Notes: generated by a model from the letters alone, not told the origin. A stretch of DNA of 6,786 bases from Oribacterium parvum (GCA_938022235.1 CALIEL010000431.1:1-6786), one strand, 5' to 3'. Numbered from the stretch's first letter, positions 1-6,487 are shown. Numbers and translations are program-made.

Positions 1-68
1 AGGTAGAGCTGGATGGAAAGAAGTATACCGTTGTTAAGCAGAATGATATCTTAGCAATCGTAGAGTAA
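1..68 (+). CDS. groES: Co-chaperonin GroES, C-terminal fragment
   Basis: Only the last 21 complete codons and the TAA stop are inside the window; the reading frame begins at base 3. The visible tail (VELDGKKYTVVKQ, then NDILAIVE) matches the conserved C-terminal strand of GroES, where a Y-x-(V/I)-(V/L)-x-x-x-D-I-L-A/G-(I/V) pattern is usual. GroES is the heptameric lid that caps the GroEL ring and closes the folding chamber in the cytoplasm. The stop lies 30 bases before the groEL start, the normal groES-groEL spacing, so the two are almost certainly cotranscribed. The operon promoter and any CIRCE/HrcA operator would be upstream of this window and cannot be judged here. The identification rests on a short fragment but is strongly backed by the neighbouring groEL. 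Confidence 0.93.
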   Translation, partial: VELDGKKYTVVKQNDILAIVE

Positions 69-98
69 TAGAAAAAGGGAATTCCAAGGAGGTAAAAT

Positions 99-1724
99 AT
101 GGCTAAAGAGATTAAATTTGGAGTAGAGGCAAGAAAGGCCTTAGGGGCCGGTGTAGATGCAGTGGCAAATACCGTGAAGGTTACCCTTGGACCTAAGGGA
201 AGAAATGTAGTATTGGATAAGTCCTACGGTTCTCCGTTGATTACCAACGACGGTGTATCCATTGCCAAGGAAATTGAGTTAAAGGATCCTTATGAGAATA
301 TGGGCGCTCAGCTGGTTAGAGAAGTAGCTTCCAAGACCAATGACGTTGCCGGAGACGGAACCACCACCGCAACGGTTTTGGCACAGGCTATTGTGATGGA
401 GGGTATGAAGAACCTGGAGGCAGGTGCCAACCCTATCGTGCTTCGTAAGGGAATTCGCAAGGCTGTGGATGCAGCGGTAGAGAGCATTAAGAAGCAGAGC
501 TCCAAGGTAAAGGGCAAGGATCAGATTGCCAAGGTTGCCGGCATTTCCGCAGGAGATTCCACTGTAGGAGATATGATTGCCGATGCTATGGAGAAGGTTT
601 CCAAGGATGGCGTTATCACTGTGGAAGAGTCCAAGACTATGCTTACCGAGCTTGATTTGGTGGAAGGAATGGAGTTTGATCGCGGATATATTAGTGCTTA
701 TATGAGCACCGATATGGAGAAGATGGAAGCAAATCTGGATGATCCTTATGTATTTATTACCGATAAGAAGATTTCCAATATTCAGGATGTTCTTCCTCTC
801 TTAGAGCAGGTAGTAAAGACCGGTGCCAAGCTTTTAATCATTGCTGAGGACATCGAGGGTGAGGCTTTAACCACTCTTATCGTGAATAAGTTGAGAGGAA
901 CCTTCAATGTAGTTGCGGTAAAGGCTCCGGGATATGGAGATCGCAGAAAGGAAATGCTGAAAGATATCGCCATCTTAACCGGTGGAGAAGTGATTTCCGA
1001 AGAGCTGGGCTTAGATTTAAAGGATGCCACTATCGACCAGTGTGGTAGAGCTAAGTCTGTTAAAGTAAGCAAGGAAAAGACCACCATTGTAGAGGGACTT
1101 GGTAAGAAGAAGGAGATTCAGGATCGTATTGCCCAGATTAAAGGACAGATTGAGACCACTACCTCCGACTTTGATAAGGAAAAGCTTCAGGAGCGTCTGG
1201 CTAAGCTTTCCGGCGGTGTTGCAGTAATCCGTGTAGGTGCTGCTACAGAAACCGAGATGAAGGAGGCTAAGCTTCGTATGGAGGATGCTTTAAATGCTAC
1301 CAGAGCCGCTGTGGAAGAAGGTGTTATTGCAGGTGGCGGATCCGCATATATCCATGCACAGAAGGCAGTGGATAAGGTGGTAAATCAATTAGAGGGCGAT
1401 GAAAAGACCGGAGCAAAGATTGTTTCCAAGGCCCTAGAGGCTCCTCTTTATACCATTGCTTACAATGCAGGACTGGAAGGTGCGGTTATTGTGAATAAGG
1501 TAAAGGAAGGAAAGGAAAACTTCGGTTTCGATGCTTACAATGAAGAGTATGTTAATATGATGGAGGTAGGTATTCTGGATCCTGCCAAGGTGGCAAGAAC
1601 CGCTTTACAGAATGCGGCTTCCGTTGCTTCCTCCTTACTCACCACAGAGTCTGTTGTAGCAGACATTAAGGAGCCGACTCCTCCTATGCCACAGATGCCG
1701 GGAGGAATGGGAGGAATGATGTAA
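99..1724 (+). CDS. groEL: Chaperonin GroEL (Hsp60), complete
   Basis: ATP-driven chaperonin: a double-ring tetradecamer in the cytoplasm that encloses unfolded proteins together with GroES. The 541-residue length is typical. Visible hallmarks are the N-terminal equatorial domain with TLGPKGRNVVLD (29-40), the nucleotide-binding GDGTTT motif (85-90; D86 corresponds to the E. coli catalytic D87), an apical domain with DRGYISAYM (194-202), the ATRAAVEEGVIAGGG return to the equatorial domain (400-414) with D396 matching the ATP-hydrolysis aspartate, and the flexible GGMGGMM tail. The start is supported by an excellent Shine-Dalgarno AAGGAGGT at 86-93, five bases before ATG. Codon choice is strongly biased (mostly AAG for Lys, GGA/GGT for Gly), as expected for a highly expressed gene. 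No truncation or missing catalytic residue is seen. A hairpin 50 bases past the stop probably ends the operon. Confidence 0.99.
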   Translation: MAKEIKFGVEARKALGAGVDAVANTVKVTLGPKGRNVVLDKSYGSPLITNDGVSIAKEIELKDPYENMGAQLVREVASKTNDVAGDGTTTATVLAQAIVMEGMKNLEAGANPIVLRKGIRKAVDAAVESIKKQSSKVKGKDQIAKVAGISAGDSTVGDMIADAMEKVSKDGVITVEESKTMLTELDLVEGMEFDRGYISAYMSTDMEKMEANLDDPYVFITDKKISNIQDVLPLLEQVVKTGAKLLIIAEDIEGEALTTLIVNKLRGTFNVVAVKAPGYGDRRKEMLKDIAILTGGEVISEELGLDLKDATIDQCGRAKSVKVSKEKTTIVEGLGKKKEIQDRIAQIKGQIETTTSDFDKEKLQERLAKLSGGVAVIRVGAATETEMKEAKLRMEDALNATRAAVEEGVIAGGGSAYIHAQKAVDKVVNQLEGDEKTGAKIVSKALEAPLYTIAYNAGLEGAVIVNKVKEGKENFGFDAYNEEYVNMMEVGILDPAKVARTALQNAASVASSLLTTESVVADIKEPTPPMPQMPGGMGGMM

Positions 1725-1765
1725 GGAAATCCTTCTAAAAACTAGGCAAAGAAGAGAATATCGAT

Positions 1766-1771
1766 TACAAT
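1766..1771 (+). promoter_or_regulatory. Possible weak promoter -10 (TACAAT) for the membrane gene/nadE unit
   Basis: TACAAT matches five of six bases of the sigma-A -10 consensus. A TAGGCA at 1743-1748, 17 bp upstream, matches four of six bases of TTGACA. Transcription would start near 1778, inside the left arm of the 1773-1819 hairpin. If used, this promoter would give the 1842-4303 unit its own start after groESL terminates. The -35 match is modest and such hits occur by chance in AT-rich DNA, so this is tentative. Confidence 0.25.
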
Positions 1772-1772
1772 G

Positions 1773-1819
1773 GGAAAAGGAAATAAACTGAGCTTAGGCT
1801 TAGCTTTATTTCCTTTTTC
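1773..1819 (+). terminator. Rho-independent terminator-like hairpin after groEL
   Basis: The left arm at 1775-1793 pairs with the right arm at 1798-1817 through about 19 base pairs, with one bulged C (1804), one G-T wobble (1790/1801) and a TTAG loop (1794-1797). A G-T and a G-C pair at 1774/1818 and 1773/1819 can extend it. The 3' arm is itself T-rich (TTTATTTCCTTTTT), so the U-tract lies within the stem rather than after it. This A-tract/stem/T-tract form is common at operon ends in Firmicutes. Its position 50 bases past the groEL stop and before a new ribosome binding site fits the end of the groESL transcript. It may be leaky, since the next gene reads in the same direction. Confidence 0.75.
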
Positions 1820-1829
1820 GCGACAAGAA

Positions 1830-1836
1830 AAGGAGG
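1830..1836 (+). promoter_or_regulatory. Ribosome binding site fixing the membrane-protein start at 1842
   Basis: AAGGAGG lies five bases before ATG 1842. An in-frame ATG at 1770 would give a 188-residue product, but it has no Shine-Dalgarno and its first codons run through the terminator hairpin. This site therefore selects 1842 as the start. Confidence 0.85.
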
Positions 1837-1841
1837 GCAGG

Positions 1842-2336
1842 ATGGAGAATTATGTGGAACATTTGGTAAAGGGAAAGATAGAAGCGAAGGATAAGGGAAT
1901 ACAGTTATTTGCAGTTATCTTTCCTTTGGCATTTCTTGTGCTTTGCTACTTTTTAGCAATTCCCTTTATTGCTCTTTTTCCGGTTCTTTTTTTGTCTTAC
2001 TATCTGCTGAATTCCGTGGATAGGGAATACGAGTATCTTTATCTTGGCGGAAGCTTTACCGTGGATCAGATTATCCATAGAGGAAAGAGAAAGCAGATGA
2101 TAGAGATTAGCCCGGAGGAAATTTTGGAAATACAGCCCTTTCGCCCGGAGAGGGAGGAAGGATGGAAGAGGGAAGGTATTTCCGTTCTTCATGTAGAGGG
2201 CTTGGGAGGAAACAGAGCTTACTGTATTCTTTTCCAGAAACAAGGGAAAAAACAGGTTCTTGTTTTTGACGGAAAGGACAGCTTATTAAAAGAAATGAAA
2301 CTGCAGGCAAGAGGAAAATTTCAGGAGGAAGTATGA
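1842..2336 (+). CDS. Small two-helix membrane protein, DUF6106-like
   Basis: 164-residue protein of unknown function. The N-terminus is short, charged and probably cytoplasmic (VKGKIEAKDKG, 9-19). It is followed by two hydrophobic helices at about 20-38 and 42-56 separated by a short proline-containing turn, and then a soluble C-terminal domain of about 105 residues, predicted to be cytoplasmic by the positive-inside rule. The segment REYEYLYLGG (61-70), followed by a V-D-x-I and an RGKRKQ basic patch (80-85), resembles a family of conserved Clostridia membrane proteins that I recall as DUF6106; I could not verify this by search. The start at 1842 is chosen on its AAGGAGG site. The last codons overlap nadE by four bases (ATGA), so translation of the two is probably coupled. 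The link to NAD synthesis is positional only; no enzymatic motif is visible. Confidence 0.85.
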   Translation: MENYVEHLVKGKIEAKDKGIQLFAVIFPLAFLVLCYFLAIPFIALFPVLFLSYYLLNSVDREYEYLYLGGSFTVDQIIHRGKRKQMIEISPEEILEIQPFRPEREEGWKREGISVLHVEGLGGNRAYCILFQKQGKKQVLVFDGKDSLLKEMKLQARGKFQEEV

Positions 2337-4303
2337 AGGACTTTGTAAGAGTGGCTACAGCCTGCCCTAAAGGGAGGGTAGCGGATCCGGAGTATAATCT
2401 GGAGCAAATGCTGATTTTGGCAAGAAAGGCAGAGGAGGAAAAGGTTTCTTTGCTGGTGTACCCGGAGCTTTGTCTGACTTCCTACACCGCCATGGATATG
2501 ATTTATCAGCGCAGTCTTTTGGAGGCCGGAGAAAAGGCATTAATTTCCTTTTGCGAACAAACGAAGGAGATGGACGTCCTTTTTGTAATTGGCTATTGCC
2601 TGTTACTGGAAGGAAAATTATTCAATACCGGAGTGGTGACTTACCATGGCGATATCTTAGGGATTGTACCGAAGCAGTTTATTCCCAACCATGCGGAGTT
2701 TTATGAGAGAAGATATTTTCAGGAAGGAAAGGAAGAAGTTCGCTTTATCCCTAACATTTTAAAGGGAGAGGGCTATAGAAAGGAAATTCCTTTTGGGGCT
2801 TCCCTTCATTTTGTCCGGGAAGAGGATCCAAGATTTCGTCTGGCAGTGGAAATCTGTGAAGATCTTTGGGTTCCGGTTCCTCCCTCCAGTAAGCATGCAC
2901 TGGCAGGAGCGACCATTCTTGCCAACTGTTCCGCTTCTGATGAACTGGTAGGAAAGCGGGGAAGCAGAAGACGGCTTTTAGAGCATTACAGCGGGAATCT
3001 TCATGCCTCTTATCTTTATTCCAGTGCAGGTCCCTCCGAGTCTACCCAGGATATGGTATTCTCTGCCCACTGTCTGATTTCCGAAAATGGAAGAATCTTA
3101 AAGGAGAATCAGCCCTTTGAGGAGGGGATTTTCTGGGCGGATGTGAATCTTGCTCTTTTGGAAGGAGAAAGGATGCGGCAAAGCACCTACTTCGTGAAAG
3201 AGGAGCCTTCCTATACACAGTATTTTTCCATGAAGGATAAGCAGTATACTCTTCGTCGTTTTGTAAGTCCCTGTCCCTTCCTGCCAAAGGCGATAGAAAA
3301 GGAAGGAGATAGAGCAAGAGAGATTCTTTCCATTCAGGCAAGAGGCTTGAAAAAGCGTATGGAACATGTGGGCTGTAAGAAGCTGATTTTAGGTTTAAGC
3401 GGCGGTCTGGATTCCACCCTGGCTCTTTTCGTATGTTTGGAGACCTTTGCCCTTTTGGGATATGATAAGGAAAATATCCTTTGCATCACTATGCCATCCT
3501 TCGGAACCAGCAAGAAAACCCATGACAGTGCGGAGAAGCTTGCCAAGGCATTAGGCATTTCTTTACGGGAGATTTCCATTGAAAAGGCGGTATTACAGCA
3601 TTTTTCTGATATCTCTCAGGATTTGGAAAAGAAGGATATTGTGTATGAGAATGCACAGGCCAGAGAAAGAACCCAGATTCTGATGGATTTGGCCAATAAG
3701 GAGGGGGCTCTTTTGGTGGGAACCGGAGATTTATCCGAACTGGCTCTGTGCTTTGCCACCTACAATGGAGACCATATGTCCATGTACGGGGTAAACGGAG
3801 ATATTCCCAAGACGGCAATCCCTATGCTTCTTCGAGAATTTGCAAGAAAATCCGGTAATCAGGAATTGGAAAAGGTGGTGGAGGAAATTATTGCCACTCC
3901 TGTAAGTCCTGAGCTTTTGCCGCCGGATGCCTCCGGGGAGATTAGTCAGAGGACGGAGGATGTGGTAGGTCCCTATCTTTTACAGGATTTCTTCCTATAT
4001 CAGCACCTGCGCTACGGATTTTCCGCAAGAAATATCTATGAACTGGCTTGCTTTGCCTTCTCTAAAGAAAACCTTGCGAATAAGGAAAATGAACGGAATA
4101 TTCCGGAATTTACAGCGGCAGAAATCCTGAAAAACTTAAAAATCTTTTATAAGCGTTTCTTCGGCAACCAATTCAAACGCTCTTGCTTGCCGGATGGACC
4201 AAAGGTGGGAAGGGTGGCCCTTTCTCCGAGAGGTGATTTACGAATGGCCAGTGATGCCTGCGCAGATGTCTGGCTTTCGGAGCTTTCGGAGCTGGAAGCT
4301 TAA
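2333..4303 (+). CDS. nadE: Glutamine-dependent NAD+ synthetase
   Basis: Catalyses the last step of NAD+ synthesis: ATP-dependent amidation of nicotinic acid adenine dinucleotide, using ammonia freed from glutamine. The 656 residues form the two-domain type. The N-terminal nitrilase-like glutaminase domain (about 1-290) shows the Glu-Lys-Cys triad: E45 in YPELCLTSY, K114 in VPKQF and C175 in EICEDLW. The C-terminal synthetase domain shows the ATP-pyrophosphatase P-loop SGGLDST (356-362), GTGDLSEL (463-470), a TYNGDHMSMYGVN segment (476-488) and a PPDASGEISQRTEDVVGPY region (530-548). Length fits the long, M. tuberculosis-like class, and an ammonia tunnel between the sites is expected from the family. 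AGGAGG at 2323-2328 lies four bases before ATG, which overlaps the preceding stop. Oddities: C473-F474 where Gly-Trp is usual, and a short repeat-built C-terminus (LSELSELEA). Confidence 0.97.
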   Translation: MKDFVRVATACPKGRVADPEYNLEQMLILARKAEEEKVSLLVYPELCLTSYTAMDMIYQRSLLEAGEKALISFCEQTKEMDVLFVIGYCLLLEGKLFNTGVVTYHGDILGIVPKQFIPNHAEFYERRYFQEGKEEVRFIPNILKGEGYRKEIPFGASLHFVREEDPRFRLAVEICEDLWVPVPPSSKHALAGATILANCSASDELVGKRGSRRRLLEHYSGNLHASYLYSSAGPSESTQDMVFSAHCLISENGRILKENQPFEEGIFWADVNLALLEGERMRQSTYFVKEEPSYTQYFSMKDKQYTLRRFVSPCPFLPKAIEKEGDRAREILSIQARGLKKRMEHVGCKKLILGLSGGLDSTLALFVCLETFALLGYDKENILCITMPSFGTSKKTHDSAEKLAKALGISLREISIEKAVLQHFSDISQDLEKKDIVYENAQARERTQILMDLANKEGALLVGTGDLSELALCFATYNGDHMSMYGVNGDIPKTAIPMLLREFARKSGNQELEKVVEEIIATPVSPELLPPDASGEISQRTEDVVGPYLLQDFFLYQHLRYGFSARNIYELACFAFSKENLANKENERNIPEFTAAEILKNLKIFYKRFFGNQFKRSCLPDGPKVGRVALSPRGDLRMASDACADVWLSELSELEA

Positions 4304-4324
4304 TGTCTGCAGCTTGAAGCTTAA
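4273..4324 (+). repeat. Short direct repeats at the nadE 3' end
   Basis: GCTTTCGGA occurs twice in tandem at 4273-4281 and 4282-4290, followed by a degenerate GCTGGAAGC. Together they encode Leu-Ser-Glu, Leu-Ser-Glu, Leu-Glu-Ala. A second 9-bp direct repeat, GAAGCTTAA, occurs at 4295-4303 (containing the nadE stop TAA) and at 4316-4324, 21 bp apart. The exact copies suggest replication slippage or a local duplication at the end of the gene. The repeats are too short to be a mobile element or a clear operator. Confidence 0.6.
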
Positions 4325-4333
4325 AAGTCCATA

Positions 4334-4362
4334 TAGACGTTTTTCGCTTGTTTTGTTATAAT
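4334..4362 (+). promoter_or_regulatory. Sigma-A promoter with extended -10, driving the methyltransferase-argF group
   Basis: A perfect TATAAT at 4357-4362 is preceded by TGT (4354-4356), giving an extended -10. TAGACG at 4334-4339, exactly 17 bp upstream, matches four of six bases of TTGACA. Transcription should start near 4369, leaving a 5' leader of roughly 43 bases before ATG 4412. It sits in the only gap of any size between genes after nadE (4304-4411), and every downstream gene is closely spaced. This is therefore the likely promoter for 4412 to the right edge. I see no riboswitch or convincing arginine operator in the gap. Confidence 0.75.
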
Positions 4363-4411
4363 ATTTTATCGAGTTTTGCCTATTTTTTAGTTTAGAAAGC
4401 GAAAGAGCTTC

Positions 4412-5194
4412 ATGCATAGAATAGAATCTCCTCACAATGAGGGATTAAAAGAAATCAGGGAACTGACAAAAAAAGCCAAGAAACGATGGGAGAAGGGCAT
4501 GTTTGTGGCGGAAGGGGAAAGACTTCTGCTGGATTTGCCTGCGTCCTCTTTGCTTCAGCTTTATGTGCAGGAAGACTACAAAGGGGCATTACCCAGAGGA
4601 ATAGAGAAAGAAGATTCCCGGATTTGTATTCTGAGTAAGAAGGCTATGGAAAGTATTTCCACCACGGAGCACGGACAGGGAATTCTGGGCTTGCTTCGTT
4701 TTCCGAAGAAGGAAAAACCTAAAGGAGATCTGTTTCTGATTTTGGAAAATATTCAGGATCCGGGGAATTTGGGAACCCTTTTTCGTACGGCGGAAGCTGC
4801 GGGGGTAAATCATATTTTCCTAAGCAGGAATACGGTGGATCCCTTTAGTCCGAAAGTGGTTCGCTCCACCATGGGCTCCCTTTTTCGCTTGCCCTTCAGT
4901 ATAGAGGAGGATTTGCTTTCTCTTTGTGAAAGGCTGAAAAGCGCCAAGGTTCAGGTCTTTGCACTGGATTTGAGCGGGAAAAAAGCGCATTTTCAGGCTT
5001 CCTTCCAAGGACCCTCCGCCTTTTTATTCGGTAATGAAGGCAATGGTCTTACAAAGGAATTAAGCCAATGTGCTACGGAAAAACTCCTTATTCCCATGGA
5101 AGGGAAGATAGAGTCCTTAAATGTTGCTACTTCAGCCAGCATAGTACTCTATGAGGCTGTTCGACAAAGAAGATATATAAAGGAGGAAGGATGA
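4412..5194 (+). CDS. SpoU/TrmH-family rRNA 2'-O-methyltransferase
   Basis: Probable SAM-dependent RNA ribose 2'-O-methyltransferase of the SPOUT (trefoil-knot) class, acting on rRNA in the cytoplasm; the exact target nucleotide cannot be told. The 260-residue length fits the family. An N-terminal substrate-binding domain has the usual SPHNEGLKEIRELTKKAKKR start and FVAEGERLLLD (31-41). The three SpoU motifs follow: NIQDPGNLGTLFRTAEA with N113 and R125, FGNEGNGL (206-213), and IPMEGKIESLNVATSASI (227-244). N113, R125, E209 and N236 are the expected catalytic or cofactor-site residues. The start at 4412 fits the family's N-terminus but lacks a good Shine-Dalgarno: only GAAAG at 4401-4405, inside a small AAGC/GCTT hairpin. 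It ends in an ATGA overlap with the next gene. It resembles the TsnR/RlmB-type annotations but is not close enough to name. Confidence 0.93.
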   Translation: MHRIESPHNEGLKEIRELTKKAKKRWEKGMFVAEGERLLLDLPASSLLQLYVQEDYKGALPRGIEKEDSRICILSKKAMESISTTEHGQGILGLLRFPKKEKPKGDLFLILENIQDPGNLGTLFRTAEAAGVNHIFLSRNTVDPFSPKVVRSTMGSLFRLPFSIEEDLLSLCERLKSAKVQVFALDLSGKKAHFQASFQGPSAFLFGNEGNGLTKELSQCATEKLLIPMEGKIESLNVATSASIVLYEAVRQRRYIKEEG

Positions 5195-6195
5195 CTTTAG
5201 CAGGACGTGATTTTATGAAATTACTGGATTTTTCTAAAGAGGAAATTCAGGAGATTCTGAATGTAGCCAAGAGACTAAAGAAAGAGAAGAAAGAGGCGGT
5301 AAGGCGCTATCCTCACGGAGAAGCCTGTGCCGGTAAGAACATTGTCCTGATTTTTGAAAAGGCATCCACCAGAACCAGATGTGCCTTTGAGGTGGCGGCA
5401 GCGGACCTTGGTGTGCATAGTACCATGCTGGATGTGTCCATCAGCCAGATGGGGAAGAAGGAAAGTATTGAAGATACGGCAAGAGTACTTTCTACCATGT
5501 ATGATGGCATTATGTATAGATGCTATTCTCAGGAGGGGATGGAGGAGTTTGCCAGATATTCCTCCGTACCGGTGTGGAATGCTTTAAGCGACCGTTTTCA
5601 TCCTACTCAGCTTTTGGCGGATTTGCTAACCATTGAGGAGCGTTTTGGAAAGCTTAAGGGACTTAAGCTTTGCTATATGGGAGATGCCCGCTTTAATATG
5701 GGAAATTCCTATATGGTGGCCTGTGCCAAGATGGGCATGCACTTTGTGGCCTGCACCAAGGAAGGTTATTTTCCGGACGAGGACTTGATTTCCGAGTGTC
5801 AGCAGATTGCGGAGGAAAATGGAGGCAGTCTTCGTTTTACGGAATCCGTGGCGGAAGGATGTAAGGATGCGGACATCATTTGCACCGATGTTTGGTTATC
5901 CATGGGAGAGCCGGAGAGCCTCTTTGCCCAGAGAATTGCGGATTTGCAGCCTTATCAGGTCAATGACACCGCATTTTCTTATGCGAAGGATTCCGCCATT
6001 TTCCTGCATTGTCTTCCTGCTTTTCACAATGCCAGAACGGAAATCGGAGCGAAGATTTATAAGCAGTTCGGTATTTCGGAGATGGAGGTCAGTGACAGCG
6101 TTTTTGAATCCGAGCGCTCTCTGGTATTTGCAGAGGCGGAAAACAGAATGCACACGATTAAAGCGCTTCTCTACCTCAGCTTGGGAGGAGTATAA
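5191..6195 (+). CDS. argF: Ornithine carbamoyltransferase
   Basis: Joins ornithine and carbamoyl phosphate to make citrulline (arginine synthesis), or runs the reverse phosphorolysis in the arginine deiminase pathway. The 334 residues match the long enteric ArgF/ArgI and catabolic ArcB subtype, not the roughly 310-residue Bacillus-type ArgF. Carbamoyl-phosphate motif STRTRC is at 59-64, HPTQ at 137-140, the ornithine-binding DVWLSMGE at 233-240, the HCLPAF loop at 273-278 (catalytic C274) and ENRMHTIKA at 317-325. All key residues are present. The start at 5191 has AAGGAGG at 5180-5186 and gives the usual L-x-G-R-x-F-x-x-LLDF N-terminus; an internal ATG at 5215 would cut into that motif. ATG overlaps the methyltransferase stop (ATGA). 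No arcA, arcC or other arg gene is in the window, so whether it is anabolic (argF) or catabolic (arcB) is undecided; the symbol is for the activity. Confidence 0.95.
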   Translation: MTLAGRDFMKLLDFSKEEIQEILNVAKRLKKEKKEAVRRYPHGEACAGKNIVLIFEKASTRTRCAFEVAAADLGVHSTMLDVSISQMGKKESIEDTARVLSTMYDGIMYRCYSQEGMEEFARYSSVPVWNALSDRFHPTQLLADLLTIEERFGKLKGLKLCYMGDARFNMGNSYMVACAKMGMHFVACTKEGYFPDEDLISECQQIAEENGGSLRFTESVAEGCKDADIICTDVWLSMGEPESLFAQRIADLQPYQVNDTAFSYAKDSAIFLHCLPAFHNARTEIGAKIYKQFGISEMEVSDSVFESERSLVFAEAENRMHTIKALLYLSLGGV

Positions 6196-6470
6196 TGGAA
6201 AGACGGCTAAGAGGGAGAAATCCAAACAGGAAATATGATTTTCTCTATATTGGCATAGGTCTTGTGATTAGTATTATGGCGATTTTCGCTTTAACAAAGC
6301 CGGAGGAGAATCAGGTTCTCTTTCCTTTCATTTTCTTTTTTGCAGCCATCCTTCGTGTGGTTTATGTGCTGCAGGGAAGAGAAGAGGGAAAGAAGAGACT
6401 CTTGTCTCTTTTTGTCGGCGTTTTACTGTTGTTACTCAGCATCATCACAGGCATGAGCTTGTGGAGATAA
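6195..6470 (+). CDS. Small three-helix membrane protein, unknown function
   Basis: 91-residue protein that I do not recognise. A strongly basic N-terminus (MERRLRGRNPNRK) is followed by three hydrophobic helices at about 16-34, 40-59 and 69-88, with a short acidic loop (KPEENQ) after the first and a charged loop (GREEGKKR) after the second. The positive-inside rule predicts N-terminus in, C-terminus out. It has no signal peptide, cysteine pair or catalytic motif. GGAGG at 6184-6188 lies six bases before ATG, and the start shares one base with the argF stop (TAATG), so coupled translation and a real gene are likely. It may be a small accessory membrane protein conserved in related species; nothing in it ties it to arginine metabolism. 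Confidence 0.8.
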   Translation: MERRLRGRNPNRKYDFLYIGIGLVISIMAIFALTKPEENQVLFPFIFFFAAILRVVYVLQGREEGKKRLLSLFVGVLLLLLSIITGMSLWR

Positions 6471-6481
6471 GCCCTAAAAAG

Positions 6482-6487
6482 AAAGGA
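6482..6487 (+). promoter_or_regulatory. Ribosome binding site supporting a TTG start at 6495
   Basis: AAAGGA lies seven bases before TTG 6495. No ATG or GTG exists in this frame between the upstream stop (6468-6470) and 6495. The nearby ATG at 6487 is in another frame and hits a stop within nine codons. Confidence 0.65.

Noticed and set aside
782..1087. Open frames on the minus strand inside groEL, nadE and argF (for example 782-1087, 3489-3818, 5896-6225)
   Set aside because: They lie antisense to well-identified genes, have no good ribosome binding site or recognisable protein features, and their composition follows from the codon bias of the sense gene.
1770..1841. Upstream ATG at 1770 extending the membrane protein to 188 residues
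   Set aside because: The extension is translated from the terminator hairpin, has no Shine-Dalgarno before it, and a strong AAGGAGG precedes the internal ATG at 1842.
4317..4349. Hairpin after nadE (AAGC..AAAAGTC / GAC..TTTT..GCTT) as a terminator
   Set aside because: The stem is short and interrupted by an internal loop and a bulge, is poor in GC, and overlaps the -35 of the 4334-4362 promoter. It could be a weak terminator, but the evidence is too thin to call.
4304..4411. Riboswitch, T-box or arginine operator in the gap before the methyltransferase
   Set aside because: The gap is only 108 bp, is filled mostly by the promoter, and leaves a leader of about 43 bases with no conserved riboswitch core or ARG-box-like palindrome.
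5807..6238. Plus-strand 143-codon frame overlapping the argF 3' half and the small membrane gene
   Set aside because: Its product is rich in Arg, Ser and Pro as expected from an out-of-frame reading of argF, and the argF frame has every catalytic motif intact.
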